Assembly (NCBI GenBank): GCA_022578605.1
Contig: MU394098.1
Location: 1 to 64,000 of the forward strand
Length of the DNA stretch: 64,000 nucleotides
Direction of reading: 5' to 3'
Origin: Camillea tinctor
Taxonomy: Eukaryota; Ascomycota; Sordariomycetes; Xylariales; Xylariaceae
Below are positions 24,290-35,185 of this stretch, piece after piece (position 1 is the first letter of the stretch; the number at the start of each line of letters is the position of its first letter). A program made the translations under genes and the position numbers. A model generated the notes under the pieces. That model saw only the letters and a program-made list of their open reading frames with translations, was not told the DNA's origin and ran no database searches.

Positions 24290-26672
24290 GATAAGCCTCC
24301 GTGGGCGTGTTAAAGAGGCAGACGGCTGTCGGTCGCCATGCGGGTTAGCCAGAAAGAGGGTCGTGTCGGAGACGGGACGGAGAGGATTGAGGCGTCTAAA
24401 AGGACACGAGAAGAACGAGCGGCATCGAAATAGATGGATTAGCAGGAAAAAAGACGAAAACTGATGGGAAGGGAGAAATGTTGATGATCTAAAGAGGCTT
24501 CAATTCCGCAGCGTAGGAAAGACTGAAGTCAGGCGGATGGAGGTTTTGAGTGGATTCTTGCGATTCGACCGTCCACTGCTATTTTGGGGGTTTGGGGGTT
24601 TGGGGGAGAGAGTGAGAGAGAGTAGTGGAACATTATTTTTTTTATTTTATTTGGCTTTTAGTTCTTAGTAAAAATCAGTAGTTGTAGGTACATGACCATG
24701 TACATGTCGACCTAGTGGTACTTAGCTACGTAGTGCTACTCGTACCTACATTACATGTACATAATATAGGTTTTAACCTTTCCGACCATGGAGAGGAACT
24801 TTTAGAATGGTTGTATGGTGTATACCTACTCTAGGTACTACATACTAGTATGTTCGTATCTAAGTATATACTTAGGAAGACCTCGTTACCACCACGCATA
24901 AAAACCACAGCGCATGTCTTTTCAGAAAATAAAATAAATAGAAATATTTATAACCATCAATTACACATTTTATTCACTTTGCGCCATCACTTATACCCCA
25001 GGACACATCGTGCATCGCCGTGGTCAAGTTCGCGCCTCGAAGTATATTACCCGACAAAAACCAGAGAAACCAACCTCCCATCATCGCCGGAAACAGTCGT
25101 CCAAGTTTCCCTGTTTAGCTGTTCCAATGCGCACAGTCGCAGGTCGTACATACAGCTAACTAAGTAAGTTTAGTTAGGTACCTACCTACTTACTGTAAAC
25201 ATAACCTTCCTCTAGGCTAGGCAAAGCCGAGAAAGCCTACCGTTGACTTCCCATTTCATGATCACGTAATCTGGAAATAATATTACTTACAACACCAGAG
25301 CACCTGATCTTGATATTTAGCGTACTATGTAAGTTAGGTGACATCCTCCAATCATCACAACCAGCCACATTGCTTTTTTACATGTCTACGCCACATAAAA
25401 AAATACTATCATAAAAGTGTACCAGGTACCTCGAGTGGATGGTCCATACGACCTATCCATACGACGCAAAGAAACCTCGGATAATCCAGGTTTTTCTTTT
25501 TACTTGTTGTCTACCTTATGTCATTCAGAGCCAAACACATGCAGATATGTCCTTCTACTATAGAATCCAGCTTTTCATTGGCTTAGATGATTCAATGTCT
25601 ACTCCATCTACATACATTTGGACCTACGAAAATAGATCAAATACTAGTTGTATGTAAATCTATCGATTAGTATACTCCATCTCCAGGCAGGTTGTATAAG
25701 GAAAAAAGTTTTAAATTTTGGATCATCCAAGTATTCCTAAAAAGCAAAAAACAGATCGTCCGGGTAAAGATGCCCTTCCCCTCTCCTCTTTATATTATCG
25801 AAACGCATAACCACCATACTTAGTATAGGTAAGTAAGTAACCGTGTACATAACTCAATCACTCTCTAGAGTAAATAAAGTATCTTAGGTAGCGGGATCTA
25901 AATTGAAATCGGAATCGACATTGACATCGAAATCGAAATGCAAATCCGTATCTACCATCAATCCAAACATCTCGCGGAACACGATTACGTAGATGCAGAA
26001 CCCTTGTGACGGCATCTTTAATAGGTACTCCAATATTTAAAGCTTAAAGGTGGGGCGATGGAAAAGAAAAAGAAAAGAATATCGGCTGCGGTTGGCTGCA
26101 GCTCCTGGTATCCTCTACCCGTGATTCCTTCGGCCCTCAGCTTACCGATTAGGTACCTATATGTATACTATTCTTTCATCATCGAGAAGCTTATTAAATA
26201 CTATCACCTGCAACGAAACATTTAAAGTTCTTTAGTTTCTGTTTGATTGTTACTTACCGTGTTACCGGTAGCAGTAACAGCAGGTAATTATTTTGGTTAT
26301 TTATTTATTTATTTTTATGAAATAACTCTCTCTTTCTTTCTCTACCCGAAATACCTTTTTGAACAAAACCACCAACAACCAACACCACACAACCACCTTC
26401 ATGCCTCCTACCTAACACAATCCACACCACCGCCCCTCTTCAAGGCTACAAGGCAACATCAAAACTTAGCAATATATATATATATATATATATTTTTTTT
26501 TCTTCCTTTATTCCTTTTTTTCATCCCAACTCAAAGTCCCTACAAAGCGATGAACGAACCCGAATAATATCATTTACCACTAATCACAATTACTATTGTT
26601 ATTATTATCATCACCATCATCATCATGTGTCGCTAAGAAGATTCTTGAGAGCCCAACCAAGTCAAGTCGAAT
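24290..26672. other. Divergent intergenic region, spt7 / VanZ-like gene
   Basis: About 2.4 kb between two divergent genes. It contains GTACATGTAC and TACCTACC-type motifs, a (TA)n run at 26471-26493 and T-rich leader sequence before the VanZ-like ATG. A minus-strand frame ending at 25884-25886 and open from about 26030 encodes a peptide rich in Asp-Phe-Asp (REMFGLMVDTD...), which might be a last exon, but no gene could be built around it. Nothing else is supported. Confidence 0.45.
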
Positions 26673-27536
26673 ATGCGCATTCGATTACCTTTCGCAGGTT
26701 TGTGCCAAGCATTTTTCTTTCTTTCTTTTTTTCTTTTTCTTGTTTTATCTTCTTTAATCTGAGACTCACCCTCCGCGGGGTTCTTCGGCTTCGTGGGACT
26801 AGAGTTGTCTAAGAAATGTCAAGGACAAGGTCAAGGTCAAGGTCAAGGTCCGGGTCGGGGTCAGGCAGTATCGTACAAGAAAACGAGTAGAGAAAAGGCT
26901 GACAACAATCCAATCCAAAAATTATAAATAGGTGTTTTCTTCCTGCTCTGCCTCCTCGCAGGCTACGCTGGCCTATCCTCTCTACAAATCGATGCCGTCG
27001 TCAACGACAAGGTCCTGCACGTCGTGACCTTCTTCCTGCTAACCGTCGTCTTCTACTGGATCGTCGACACCAACCGCCGCCGAACCCTTAACCTAACCCT
27101 TGTCGTCTGTACCCTCGCTCTCGGCGTCGGCTCCGAGTTCCTACAAGGCTTCCTGCCTAACGGCCGCAACTTCGACTTCTACGATATCGTGGCCAATGTC
27201 GTCGGCAGTCTAGCTGGCCTGGCCCTATGTTCCTGGTACCACACGAGGATGCTGGAGCGTAAGCGGCAACGCAGACAATACAACGCAGTGCCCGGCGAAG
27301 ACGATGCCGATCTAGAGCTGGGCGAAAATGTAGGAGCTGGTCAGGAGGAGGGGGTCATGTCGGCAGCGGGGAATGAAAGAAATACAACTTTAGAGCAGGA
27401 AGTCGACAACTGGGACGAGAACGCCGTAGATGCCTGGGACGAGGACGACGACCCTGATGGAGACATAGGAACCGCTACAGGGAAAACCGTCGAGCAGAAC
27501 GGGGTGGGCGAGGATAGCAAGAAACGGGTTGACTGA
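26673..27536 (+). CDS. VanZ-like family membrane protein
   Basis: Exon 1, 26673-26697, and exon 2, 26932-27536, are joined by a 234-bp intron (phase 1), giving 209 aa. Splicing yields MRIRLPFA followed by a hydrophobic helix (GVFFLLCLLAGYAGL), then NDKVLHVVTFFLLTVVFYWIVD, a helix with LGVGSEFLQGFLP and NGRNFDFYDIVANVVGSLAGLAL. These are the VanZ-like signature elements: NDKxxHxxxF, EFxQxFxxxRxFxxxDxxAN and a glycine-rich last helix. Fungal members are uncharacterised small multi-pass proteins of unknown function. The C-terminal 90 residues are an acidic cytosolic tail peculiar to this copy. The intron is long for this genome and contains a repeat. The start is supported by the conserved MRIRLPFA. 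Confidence 0.85.
26821..26862. repeat. AAGGTC-type hexamer repeat inside the VanZ-like intron
   Basis: Four tandem AAGGTC-like units followed by GGGTC variants, within the long first intron. Probably a slippage product that lengthened the intron. Confidence 0.7.
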
Positions 27537-27867
27537 AGACCCTTCAGAACTAGCTGCCTTTGGGCTACGAAATGAATTAACGCTTGGACGGCTAAGATCT
27601 ATGATACCTTGATATGTTTTTTCTGTCAGGCGTAAACGGAGGATTGCTGCAGCATGACCTCGAACCGGTTGCAGCCATTTGATAAAAATAGGGAATAGGG
27701 GAACAATGGACACGAAAAAGGCCACAACCACAACCACAACCACACCAACATCATACCGTGTGTACGAATGAAGATGATATTTCATGATAGTACGGACATG
27801 AACTGCTGTTGCAGCTGATTATATTTTTTATAGGGGTCAGTTAGTATTTATTTACTACGGTAAGAGT

Positions 27868-27886
27868 GGGGGGGGGGGGGGGGGGG
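27868..27886. repeat. Poly-G tract (19 G)
   Basis: An uninterrupted run of G about 115 bp left of the assembly gap, followed by A-rich sequence. Confidence 0.9.
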
Positions 27887-28002
27887 AGAAAATAAAAAAA
27901 GAAAAAAAAAAAAATATGCCACGGTGTTTAGTGCTGTTGTATAGCGGGTTGTGAAATATGCCAACCGACCTGATTGCGGTATATTGTTTGCGAATTGCGT
28001 GT

Positions 28003-28766
28003 NNNNNNNNNNNNNNNNNNNNNNNNNNNNNNNNNNNNNNNNNNNNNNNNNNNNNNNNNNNNNNNNNNNNNNNNNNNNNNNNNNNNNNNNNNNNNNNNNN
28101 NNNNNNNNNNNNNNNNNNNNNNNNNNNNNNNNNNNNNNNNNNNNNNNNNNNNNNNNNNNNNNNNNNNNNNNNNNNNNNNNNNNNNNNNNNNNNNNNNNNN
28201 NNNNNNNNNNNNNNNNNNNNNNNNNNNNNNNNNNNNNNNNNNNNNNNNNNNNNNNNNNNNNNNNNNNNNNNNNNNNNNNNNNNNNNNNNNNNNNNNNNNN
28301 NNNNNNNNNNNNNNNNNNNNNNNNNNNNNNNNNNNNNNNNNNNNNNNNNNNNNNNNNNNNNNNNNNNNNNNNNNNNNNNNNNNNNNNNNNNNNNNNNNNN
28401 NNNNNNNNNNNNNNNNNNNNNNNNNNNNNNNNNNNNNNNNNNNNNNNNNNNNNNNNNNNNNNNNNNNNNNNNNNNNNNNNNNNNNNNNNNNNNNNNNNNN
28501 NNNNNNNNNNNNNNNNNNNNNNNNNNNNNNNNNNNNNNNNNNNNNNNNNNNNNNNNNNNNNNNNNNNNNNNNNNNNNNNNNNNNNNNNNNNNNNNNNNNN
28601 NNNNNNNNNNNNNNNNNNNNNNNNNNNNNNNNNNNNNNNNNNNNNNNNNNNNNNNNNNNNNNNNNNNNNNNNNNNNNNNNNNNNNNNNNNNNNNNNNNNN
28701 NNNNNNNNNNNNNNNNNNNNNNNNNNNNNNNNNNNNNNNNNNNNNNNNNNNNNNNNNNNNNNNNNN
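28003..28766. other. Assembly gap (764 N)
   Basis: Unresolved bases. The flanking homopolymer tracts (G19 on the left, C25 on the right) probably caused the break in assembly. Open frames spanning it are meaningless. Confidence 0.99.
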
Positions 28767-28857
28767 TTATAAAAAAAATAACTTTACACCACCTCATAAA
28801 TATTAAAAAAAACACACCAATTAATTTTATATTCCTCACCCCCTTTTTTTTTTTTTT

Positions 28858-28882
28858 CCCCCCCCCCCCCCCCCCCCCCCCC
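28858..28882. repeat. Poly-C tract (25 C)
   Basis: An uninterrupted C run preceded directly by T14, about 90 bp right of the gap and about 70 bp upstream of the decarboxylase start. Confidence 0.9.
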
Positions 28883-28951
28883 TTTTTCTCCTTCCCAGCT
28901 GAATTCTAGAGAAATCGTCTGAGTCAAGTGGGATTAATAAAACTATTAAAT

Positions 28952-30919
28952 ATGACATCGAAGACCGAGACGAACGGGCATGGACCAAATGGATTCCATA
29001 AGACTACCCTGAACAGAGCCGATGAGGTCGAAGATGTAGGTCGAATAAAGCTGCAGTCAATTTTACAAAGAAACGGCATTGGCATGCATAAGAACCCTCA
29101 CTTTCTAACTATCTCTTACATATTAAGTCATTACTTAAATCCCCCCCTCCTTTCATACATACATGCAACCGCCCTTTTTCTTTTTCTTCTTTTTTTTTCT
29201 AAAGAGAGCAACACTCGCTAACACCAATTTCAACATCGCAGTTAATCAATGCCGTGAAATCACTCATCGTGCCCTTCATCCGCGACGCTGACCAAGCCGC
29301 GGCTCTCCGGGCGACGGGGCAACCAGCGAGCTCCGGTAGCCAGGACACCTCTTCTGGGGTGGAGACACCGGGCCGGAACGTGCTCGTGGACTACCACCGT
29401 CCGGAGGAGTTGGTGAAGCGCCTGAAGTTCTCCTTGCCGGAGGGAGAGGGCAGGGGCAAAGATGGGCTCCTCGACACGATCCAGGACGTCCTGCGGTATA
29501 GCGTCAACACCTGGGACCAGGGGTTTCTGGATAAGCTGTACTCGAGCAATAATGCTGTCAGTCCTGCCAAGCTCTCCTTGCTGCTCTCGAGAGGTTTAAG
29601 TGCCGGGGATAGGAAGGAAGGTAGCTAATAACCGTATCATAGGTCGGCGTCGTATCCGAGCTCCTCATCTCAGCTCTCAACACTAACGTATGCTCCCTCC
29701 CCCCTTATCCCTCCCCCTTTTCCCTTCTTCCAACCCCAGACCCCCCTCAAACCAGCCCCTAACCAGATCCCCCCAGGTCCACGTCTACAACACCTCCCCC
29801 GCCCTAACCATAATCGAGAAAACCACCGCCCGCGCCCTCGCCTCGCTCTTCGGGCTCACGGGCCCCCGCGCGGGCGGCATAACCTGCGCAGGCGGCAGCG
29901 CCAGCAACCTCACCTCCCTCATCGTGGCGCGCAACGCGCTGCACCCCTCCACCAAGACCGCCGGAAACGGCGCCCTCCGCTTCGCCGTCTACACCAGCGC
30001 CCACGGGCACTACTCGGTCGAGAAAGCCGCCGTGGCCGCGGGCTTCGGGAGCGACACCGTGGTTTCCGTGCCGGTGGACAGCAGGGGGCGTATGGATGTA
30101 TCCGCTTTAAAAGCCGCAATCGCGCGCGACCGCGCCGCGGGGAGAACGCCCCTGTACGTGAACGCCACGGCGGGCACGACGGTGCTGGGGTCGTTCGACC
30201 CGCTGCGCGACATCGCCGCGGTGTGCGAAGACGAGGGCCTGTGGATGCACGTGGACGCCTCGTGGGGCGGGGCCGTCGCGTTCTCGGGCGCGCTGCGGGG
30301 GAAGCTGGCGGGCGCGGAGCGCGCGCACAGCATTACCGTCAACGCGCACAAGATGCTCAACGTGCCCGTGACGTGCTCGTTCCTGCTCGCGCGCGACACG
30401 GCGGTGCTGCACCGCGCGAACACCCTGCGCGCCGGGTACCTGTTCCACTCCTCCGGGGCCGACGGCGACGACGAGGTCTGGGACCTCGCCGACCTGACCC
30501 TGCAGTGCGGCCGCCGCGCCGACGCGCTCAAGCTCGCGCTCGCGTGGGTGTACTACGGGACCGCCGGGCTCGCGGGCCAGGTCGAGGGCGCGTTCGCGGC
30601 CGCCGCGCGGCTCGCGGCGCTGCTGGCCGCGGACGGCGCGCGCTTCGAGCTGGTGTCGGAGACCCCGCCGCCGTGCCTGCAGGTGTGCTTCTACTACGCG
30701 CCGGTGGCGGCGGCGGCGGGCGAGAACACGCGGCGCACGCGCGAGATGGTGCGGCGGCTCGTGGGCCGCGGGTTCATGATCGATTACGCGCCCGGCGAGA
30801 GGGGCGCGTTCTTCCGCGCGGTGGTGAACTGCCAGACCCTGCCCGCGACGGTGGAGGGGCTTGTGAGGGCGCTGAGGGAGGTGGGGAGGGAGGTTGTGCC
30901 GGAGGCTGGTGGCGTGTAG
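28952..30919 (+). CDS. Group II PLP-dependent decarboxylase (glutamate / cysteine-sulfinate decarboxylase-like)
   Basis: Four exons, 28952-29035, 29242-29556, 29643-29687 and 29777-30919, total 528 aa with consistent phases. Exon 3 is only 45 bp and supplies VGVVSELLISALNTN. Family features: VHVYNTSPALTIIEK, the TCAGGSASNL cofactor loop, SAHGHYS (His226 expected to stack on pyridoxal phosphate), HVDASWGG (Asp308, binds the pyridine nitrogen) and SVNAHKM-like VNAHKML with Lys340, the Schiff-base lysine. The family removes the alpha-carboxyl of acidic amino acids such as glutamate, aspartate or cysteine sulfinate. This fungal branch lacks a proven substrate, so I keep the call general. Exon 4 is strikingly GC-rich compared with exons 1-2, giving long open frames on all strands. 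Two donors are GTCAGT and GTAGGT, so splice sites are less certain than the frame. Confidence 0.88.
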
Positions 30920-33017
30920 GTGGGCGAAGAGAGGATAAGGGGTTGATGGGGAGGGGAGGAGAGATGGGCATTGGAAATGACGCTGGGACGGCGAGGCTAT
31001 GTGCGTGAAGGGGCGGAGAATCGAATCTCACGGCTGTTGTCAGAAGGAGGTATTCGTTCCCTGATAGACTTTTCGTTGCTTTAAGAGAGGAGTAAAAATA
31101 CTGTGGTAGGTATGGTTAGTGGGTAAGAAGTCCGGTATGGTAAAACAGATCGATCACCCGACCTATATATGGAAGATAGGGAGGGAAAAAAGGGGAAGGG
31201 TGAGATATAGAACTGCTTAGATACTTGTGTACTTTATATATGCCCAGGTGATATATACCTATGTTTGCCCATCTAGAGGGTTACAGCCTAGATATATTGG
31301 TACGCACATAACATGATAGTGTTAGGATCATATGAGCCGACTTACTGGTCACTTGCATGTGTACAGGCTCAGCAACAGCTTTCCCTAGGAACCCCCTTGT
31401 TTGTGCCGAGCGCTGAGGTATGTCGAAGCGAATCCGTTAGGACGTCCTCTCTAGCCAAGAGGGAAGCTGAACATGAAAGGAAAGCTGCAGACAATATGCC
31501 ATCACCATCAGACAAAATTTCATCCGGGTTAATCGGGAGCTTGGTGCTACATAGGTATTCAAGGATTTCGTGTAGTCATAGATATCCCACCTTCAGCTCT
31601 TCTTTCATATAAAAGTAAATAGGTAGATATAGTTGGTGTGATACATTCGAGGCTCGAGGTTCGGCATATCACTTTTCGAAATTTACTTCTCCGGCTTCAG
31701 GTATATCCCCCCCCCTTCTGATTCGATCTCTCATTGGATCTCAGGTTAAGCATCCATCCTTCAAGACCCCTCGTCCTTCGGTCCCGTGAATGGCAATGGC
31801 TAATGGAAATAGGTTAGATCAACATCTACCTAGTTTCACCCTTACCTTCTCTGATCTATCTTGATCTAGGTTAGATTTGTATATTATCTATCTTTTTCTA
31901 TGACATCCGTGAATAGTAGCCATGATAACTTAGATGTGATATTTACATCTTAGTTCATGTACATGAAAATCATTGAATAATGATCCGTGTGACTCGTATA
32001 GTCATTGGCTATAGTGTAAGAACGTACCTGGCTCTCCTTATCTCTTCGAGTCCACTAGGTTACTAAATACACATTGCATTTTCAGCAATGTCATCCTCTT
32101 ATGCAAGAGCTAACCAACCAACTAACCAACCATACATACATGATGCATTACATACTGCCCTCCTTGAAGAACGGCCCATCGATTGATCTCTTGTCCCCAC
32201 GCCGTTGTGCTCCGCAATGGCGTTTCCCGATAGGGCTGCAGGGGACCCCTTAGAGAGGGGGTTTTTAGTATTTCAGATCTCTCCTGAAACTGGAGAATCG
32301 ATCGAGTTCTTGTTATCTAATAAACCGAAGGAAACATCTAGCTAAGCATCACTCATGAGTCTACGCTTATCTGCCCCTTGTTTTTTCTCGTTTCCCTCTT
32401 TTTAGTATATAATGTTGTTCTCTGCCCGTAACGACCTTTTCTCTTCTTTTCATTATTTATATGCCTCCCGCTAGCAATGCCCCTTATCCAGGTCAGGGAA
32501 ATGAAATTCGTTAATTCTCGGAAGTAGGCAAAGGCAACGAATGGAGTTCGTGATCCTTTTACCTTATGAGACTATTCAGTGGTACAGATCGAATGTGGCC
32601 CATTGCCAAGGTGATGACCTTCTCCTATCAAAGACTCTTTCTTCCATATATACATACATACATACCACATACATATATGTGCGTGGATAGCTGCATGTGA
32701 TATACTCCACCCTCATGCTCCAAATCCCGTCCTATAAAGGTCACGATGATTGGTCAAGTACAGGCATTGCGTAGCGTAGTGTTATTATATGTGGAGTGGG
32801 AAAAAGAAAAAAAACCATTATGCCCCTCTTTTTCAAGTCCCATCTTTTTCTCTCTCCCCACTCATCCCACACGAAAGTAAAATTTTGTATGCGGAAAAGC
32901 CTAGGGGAAGAAGAAAAAGCTATTTCCCCTAGGGAATTGTCACAGACACAAACCTTGATATCTATATATTATGATAAGAGCAGTGGCCTTCAACCATGAA
33001 TCCCCAACATGGCGCCT
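30920..33017. other. Intergenic, no gene identified
   Basis: About 2.1 kb between the decarboxylase and the tRNA. Normal base composition with several TAGGTA/ACATAC-type short repeats. The open frames (31313-31612, 32796-32999) show no motif. Confidence 0.5.
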
Positions 33018-33098
33018 GCCCGGTTAGCTCAATCGGTAGAGCGTGAGACTCTTACTTAAGTAATCTCAAGGTTGCGGGTTCGACCCCCGCATCGGGCT
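33018..33098 (+). tRNA. tRNA-Lys (anticodon CTT) with an 8-nt intron
   Basis: The acceptor stem is GCCCGGT (33018-33024) paired with ATCGGGC (33091-33097), with discriminator T at 33098. The D arm contains TAGCTCAATCGGTAGAGC and the T arm GCGGGTTCGACCCCCGC. The anticodon stem TGAGA/TCTCA encloses CT-CTT-A, an 8-nt insert CTTAAGTA at 33055-33062, then A38. Removing the insert after position 37, the canonical nuclear tRNA intron site, restores a 7-nt loop. Internal A and B boxes are present and a T8 run at 33137-33144 can end Pol III transcription. The 73-nt mature length is standard. Confidence 0.95.
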
Positions 33099-34870
33099 CA
33101 ATTCCCGATGCCTCACTGAATACAGTGAGAGCCTCGTTTTTTTTCCTCTTTCTTTTTTTTTCAATGTCTTTTTAAATTCTTTTTCTTTAATTATTTTTAC
33201 TTTTGATCTACAAAAAATTTCTTAACATATAATCTTTTTCCATATCTAACATTTCTCGTGGGGTCGAATCACATTTTTTTCTCTCTTCACTATTACGTTA
33301 CTTACCCCTTAATGTACGACCTTTTTCTTTTTCTTTTCCCCTCTTCATCGTTACTTTTGCCCCTCTCTCCTTTTTTTTATAGTAACCCCCAACTCATACG
33401 TTCACATATCTGCAAGTCAAATATGTCTATGTGTCTCTTGTATAGTAGATCGTTTCTTGTTAATGAAGCCGCGTACGTTTTCAAACTATTATTAGGTTAT
33501 AAGAAGCAGTGGTTGGGAGTTGATTAATTGGTAAGAAGAGGTAGGTAGGTAGTGTCACGCCGGTAGCTCCCGATCTACGCGGGTTTTTTTCTTCATCTTC
33601 TTTTCCCACCTTTTCTTGTCTTGGTCTTATTATGTATATTCCTTCTGTATGAACCCCTTCTCATAGGTAGGAATATGCCGACAGCCCACTTAAACAAGGC
33701 GTACTGGAGAACTTTGTGGCGAACCATAGATGAGACATAGGTATGATCCTGACTCTTATTGGCAGTAAAGTGAACCTATCATCCATAGATTCTGCTTTTT
33801 GGATTTCCTTTCCGTATTCCGTATTCTTCCTTGATTCTCGTTTGAAAATAACATTTCTAAAAAAGAAAATTCCCGGGAAATATTGGTAGTTGTGTAATTC
33901 TTTTACCTACGAGAACAAACCGGCATCCGCCTTCTTCCCCCCTATCCTATCATCGTTATTAATTGGGGGTCAAGTGGGATGGTCAGCTCATCCACAGCTC
34001 TCCTCCCCATATACACCAACCCGCAGCATAACCCCCGGAATAGGAAACGTGGGAGAAAATAGGGTTGGTTGGTGCTACCTAACTTACCATGGAACTCTTA
34101 CTTCTCTTGTCATCTATACTGCTTGTTCCCCCCATAACCCCCATCCTACGCCCGCCTATTTCCCAAGTTTTACACATCCTCCTCCGCCTCTACCATCCTT
34201 CCTCCATCTCCCCCCAACTCCGCTTTGCTGCCTGGCGACCACCTATGTATGCCAAGCCATCCACAGTAGCGGTAGCAGAGAGGGACAAAAAGCTCCTCAG
34301 GAAGACTCGGCATCTCCGAAGATCTTGATGTGACATTGATGCAGCCGTAGAAGAGACAAAGAAGAGAGTATATGGAATTTAATATAGGAGAAAAGGGGAA
34401 GACGCACAAGGGGGAAAGCTGTGATGAGATGATCAACGGGGAGGGGCTTTCGCGGCGGCCTTTACGGTGGCTTTTCTTTTTCTTTTTAGTAAGCAGCATG
34501 AGAGGAAGGGGAAAGACACATAGGAAAAGGTTTGGTAGCGAGGCTTTGCTACTGCATACACTCATACGTACCTACATACAATAGCCATATTTACTACCCC
34601 CAAAATATATTCACGGGATGGGACGCATGATTAAAGGTAGCTATACATCCTAGGTACGTACGGCTAGGGAGTATGTCCGTATGTTTAGTCGCAGAGGGGT
34701 ACGTCTACTCGTGTGTGCATAAGACGAGCCCCAAATAACTTTTAATATGTGCGAACTTGCCCACTTGCCTACGGAGGATATGTTGATCCCCTGGGAAGGA
34801 AAGCGAGAAGGATAAGAATAGAGATAAGTTCGAGTAGGTAGTGGAGTGCGGTCGTAATGAATGCGTATAG

Positions 34871-34900
34871 TGTATGTGTGTGTATGTGTGTGTGTGTGTG
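34871..34900. repeat. GT microsatellite
   Basis: An interrupted (GT)n tract with two TGTATG interruptions, in gene-free DNA. Confidence 0.85.
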
Positions 34901-35112
34901 CATATGGGGGGCGCTTCGGTTTGGCAGTCTGGGACCTTCATTGGCTCGCTCGCATCAATGACAAATCCCAAACTCCATAACGGAACAAACAGGTTAATCT
35001 GGGGATTTCATTAGCAAGGGGGGGAGGAAGGGGAAAGATATCCCGCCATCTTAACACCTGGGGTTTTATTGGCAGGGTCTGAACAATGGGTTTCTATCTC
35101 TTTTTTTTTTCC

Positions 35113-35185
35113 GGTTAACCAAGGCATTCGTCGTTAGTAGGTTGGTTAACCAAACTGCCTGCCAAGACATATTCGCTGGTTAACC
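35113..35185. promoter_or_regulatory. Three GGTTAACC palindromes in 73 bp
   Basis: The 8-bp palindrome GGTTAACC occurs at 35113-35120, 35144-35151 and 35178-35185. The copies are extended by AA on the right side, and starts are 31 and 34 bp apart, close to three helical turns. Evenly phased palindromes look like a protein-binding array, but no gene lies nearby and no binding protein is known to me. Confidence 0.4.

Larger units (their letters stand above)
27537..28951. other. Intergenic containing poly-G, assembly gap and poly-C
   Basis: Downstream of the VanZ-like gene there is a (CCACAA)-like stretch at 27721-27746, then a G19 run (27868-27886) and A-rich DNA up to the gap. After the gap come A/T-rich sequence, T14 and C25, then the leader of the decarboxylase gene. 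No gene is visible; anything inside the gap is unknown. Confidence 0.6.

Noticed and set aside
27928..28909. Several 270-311-codon frames spanning 28.0-28.8 kb
   Set aside because: They exist only because the Ns are translated as X.
30223..31008. 261-codon Arg/Gly/Ala-rich frame overlapping the decarboxylase
   Set aside because: A product of the very high GC content of exon 4, in a different frame, without any family pattern.
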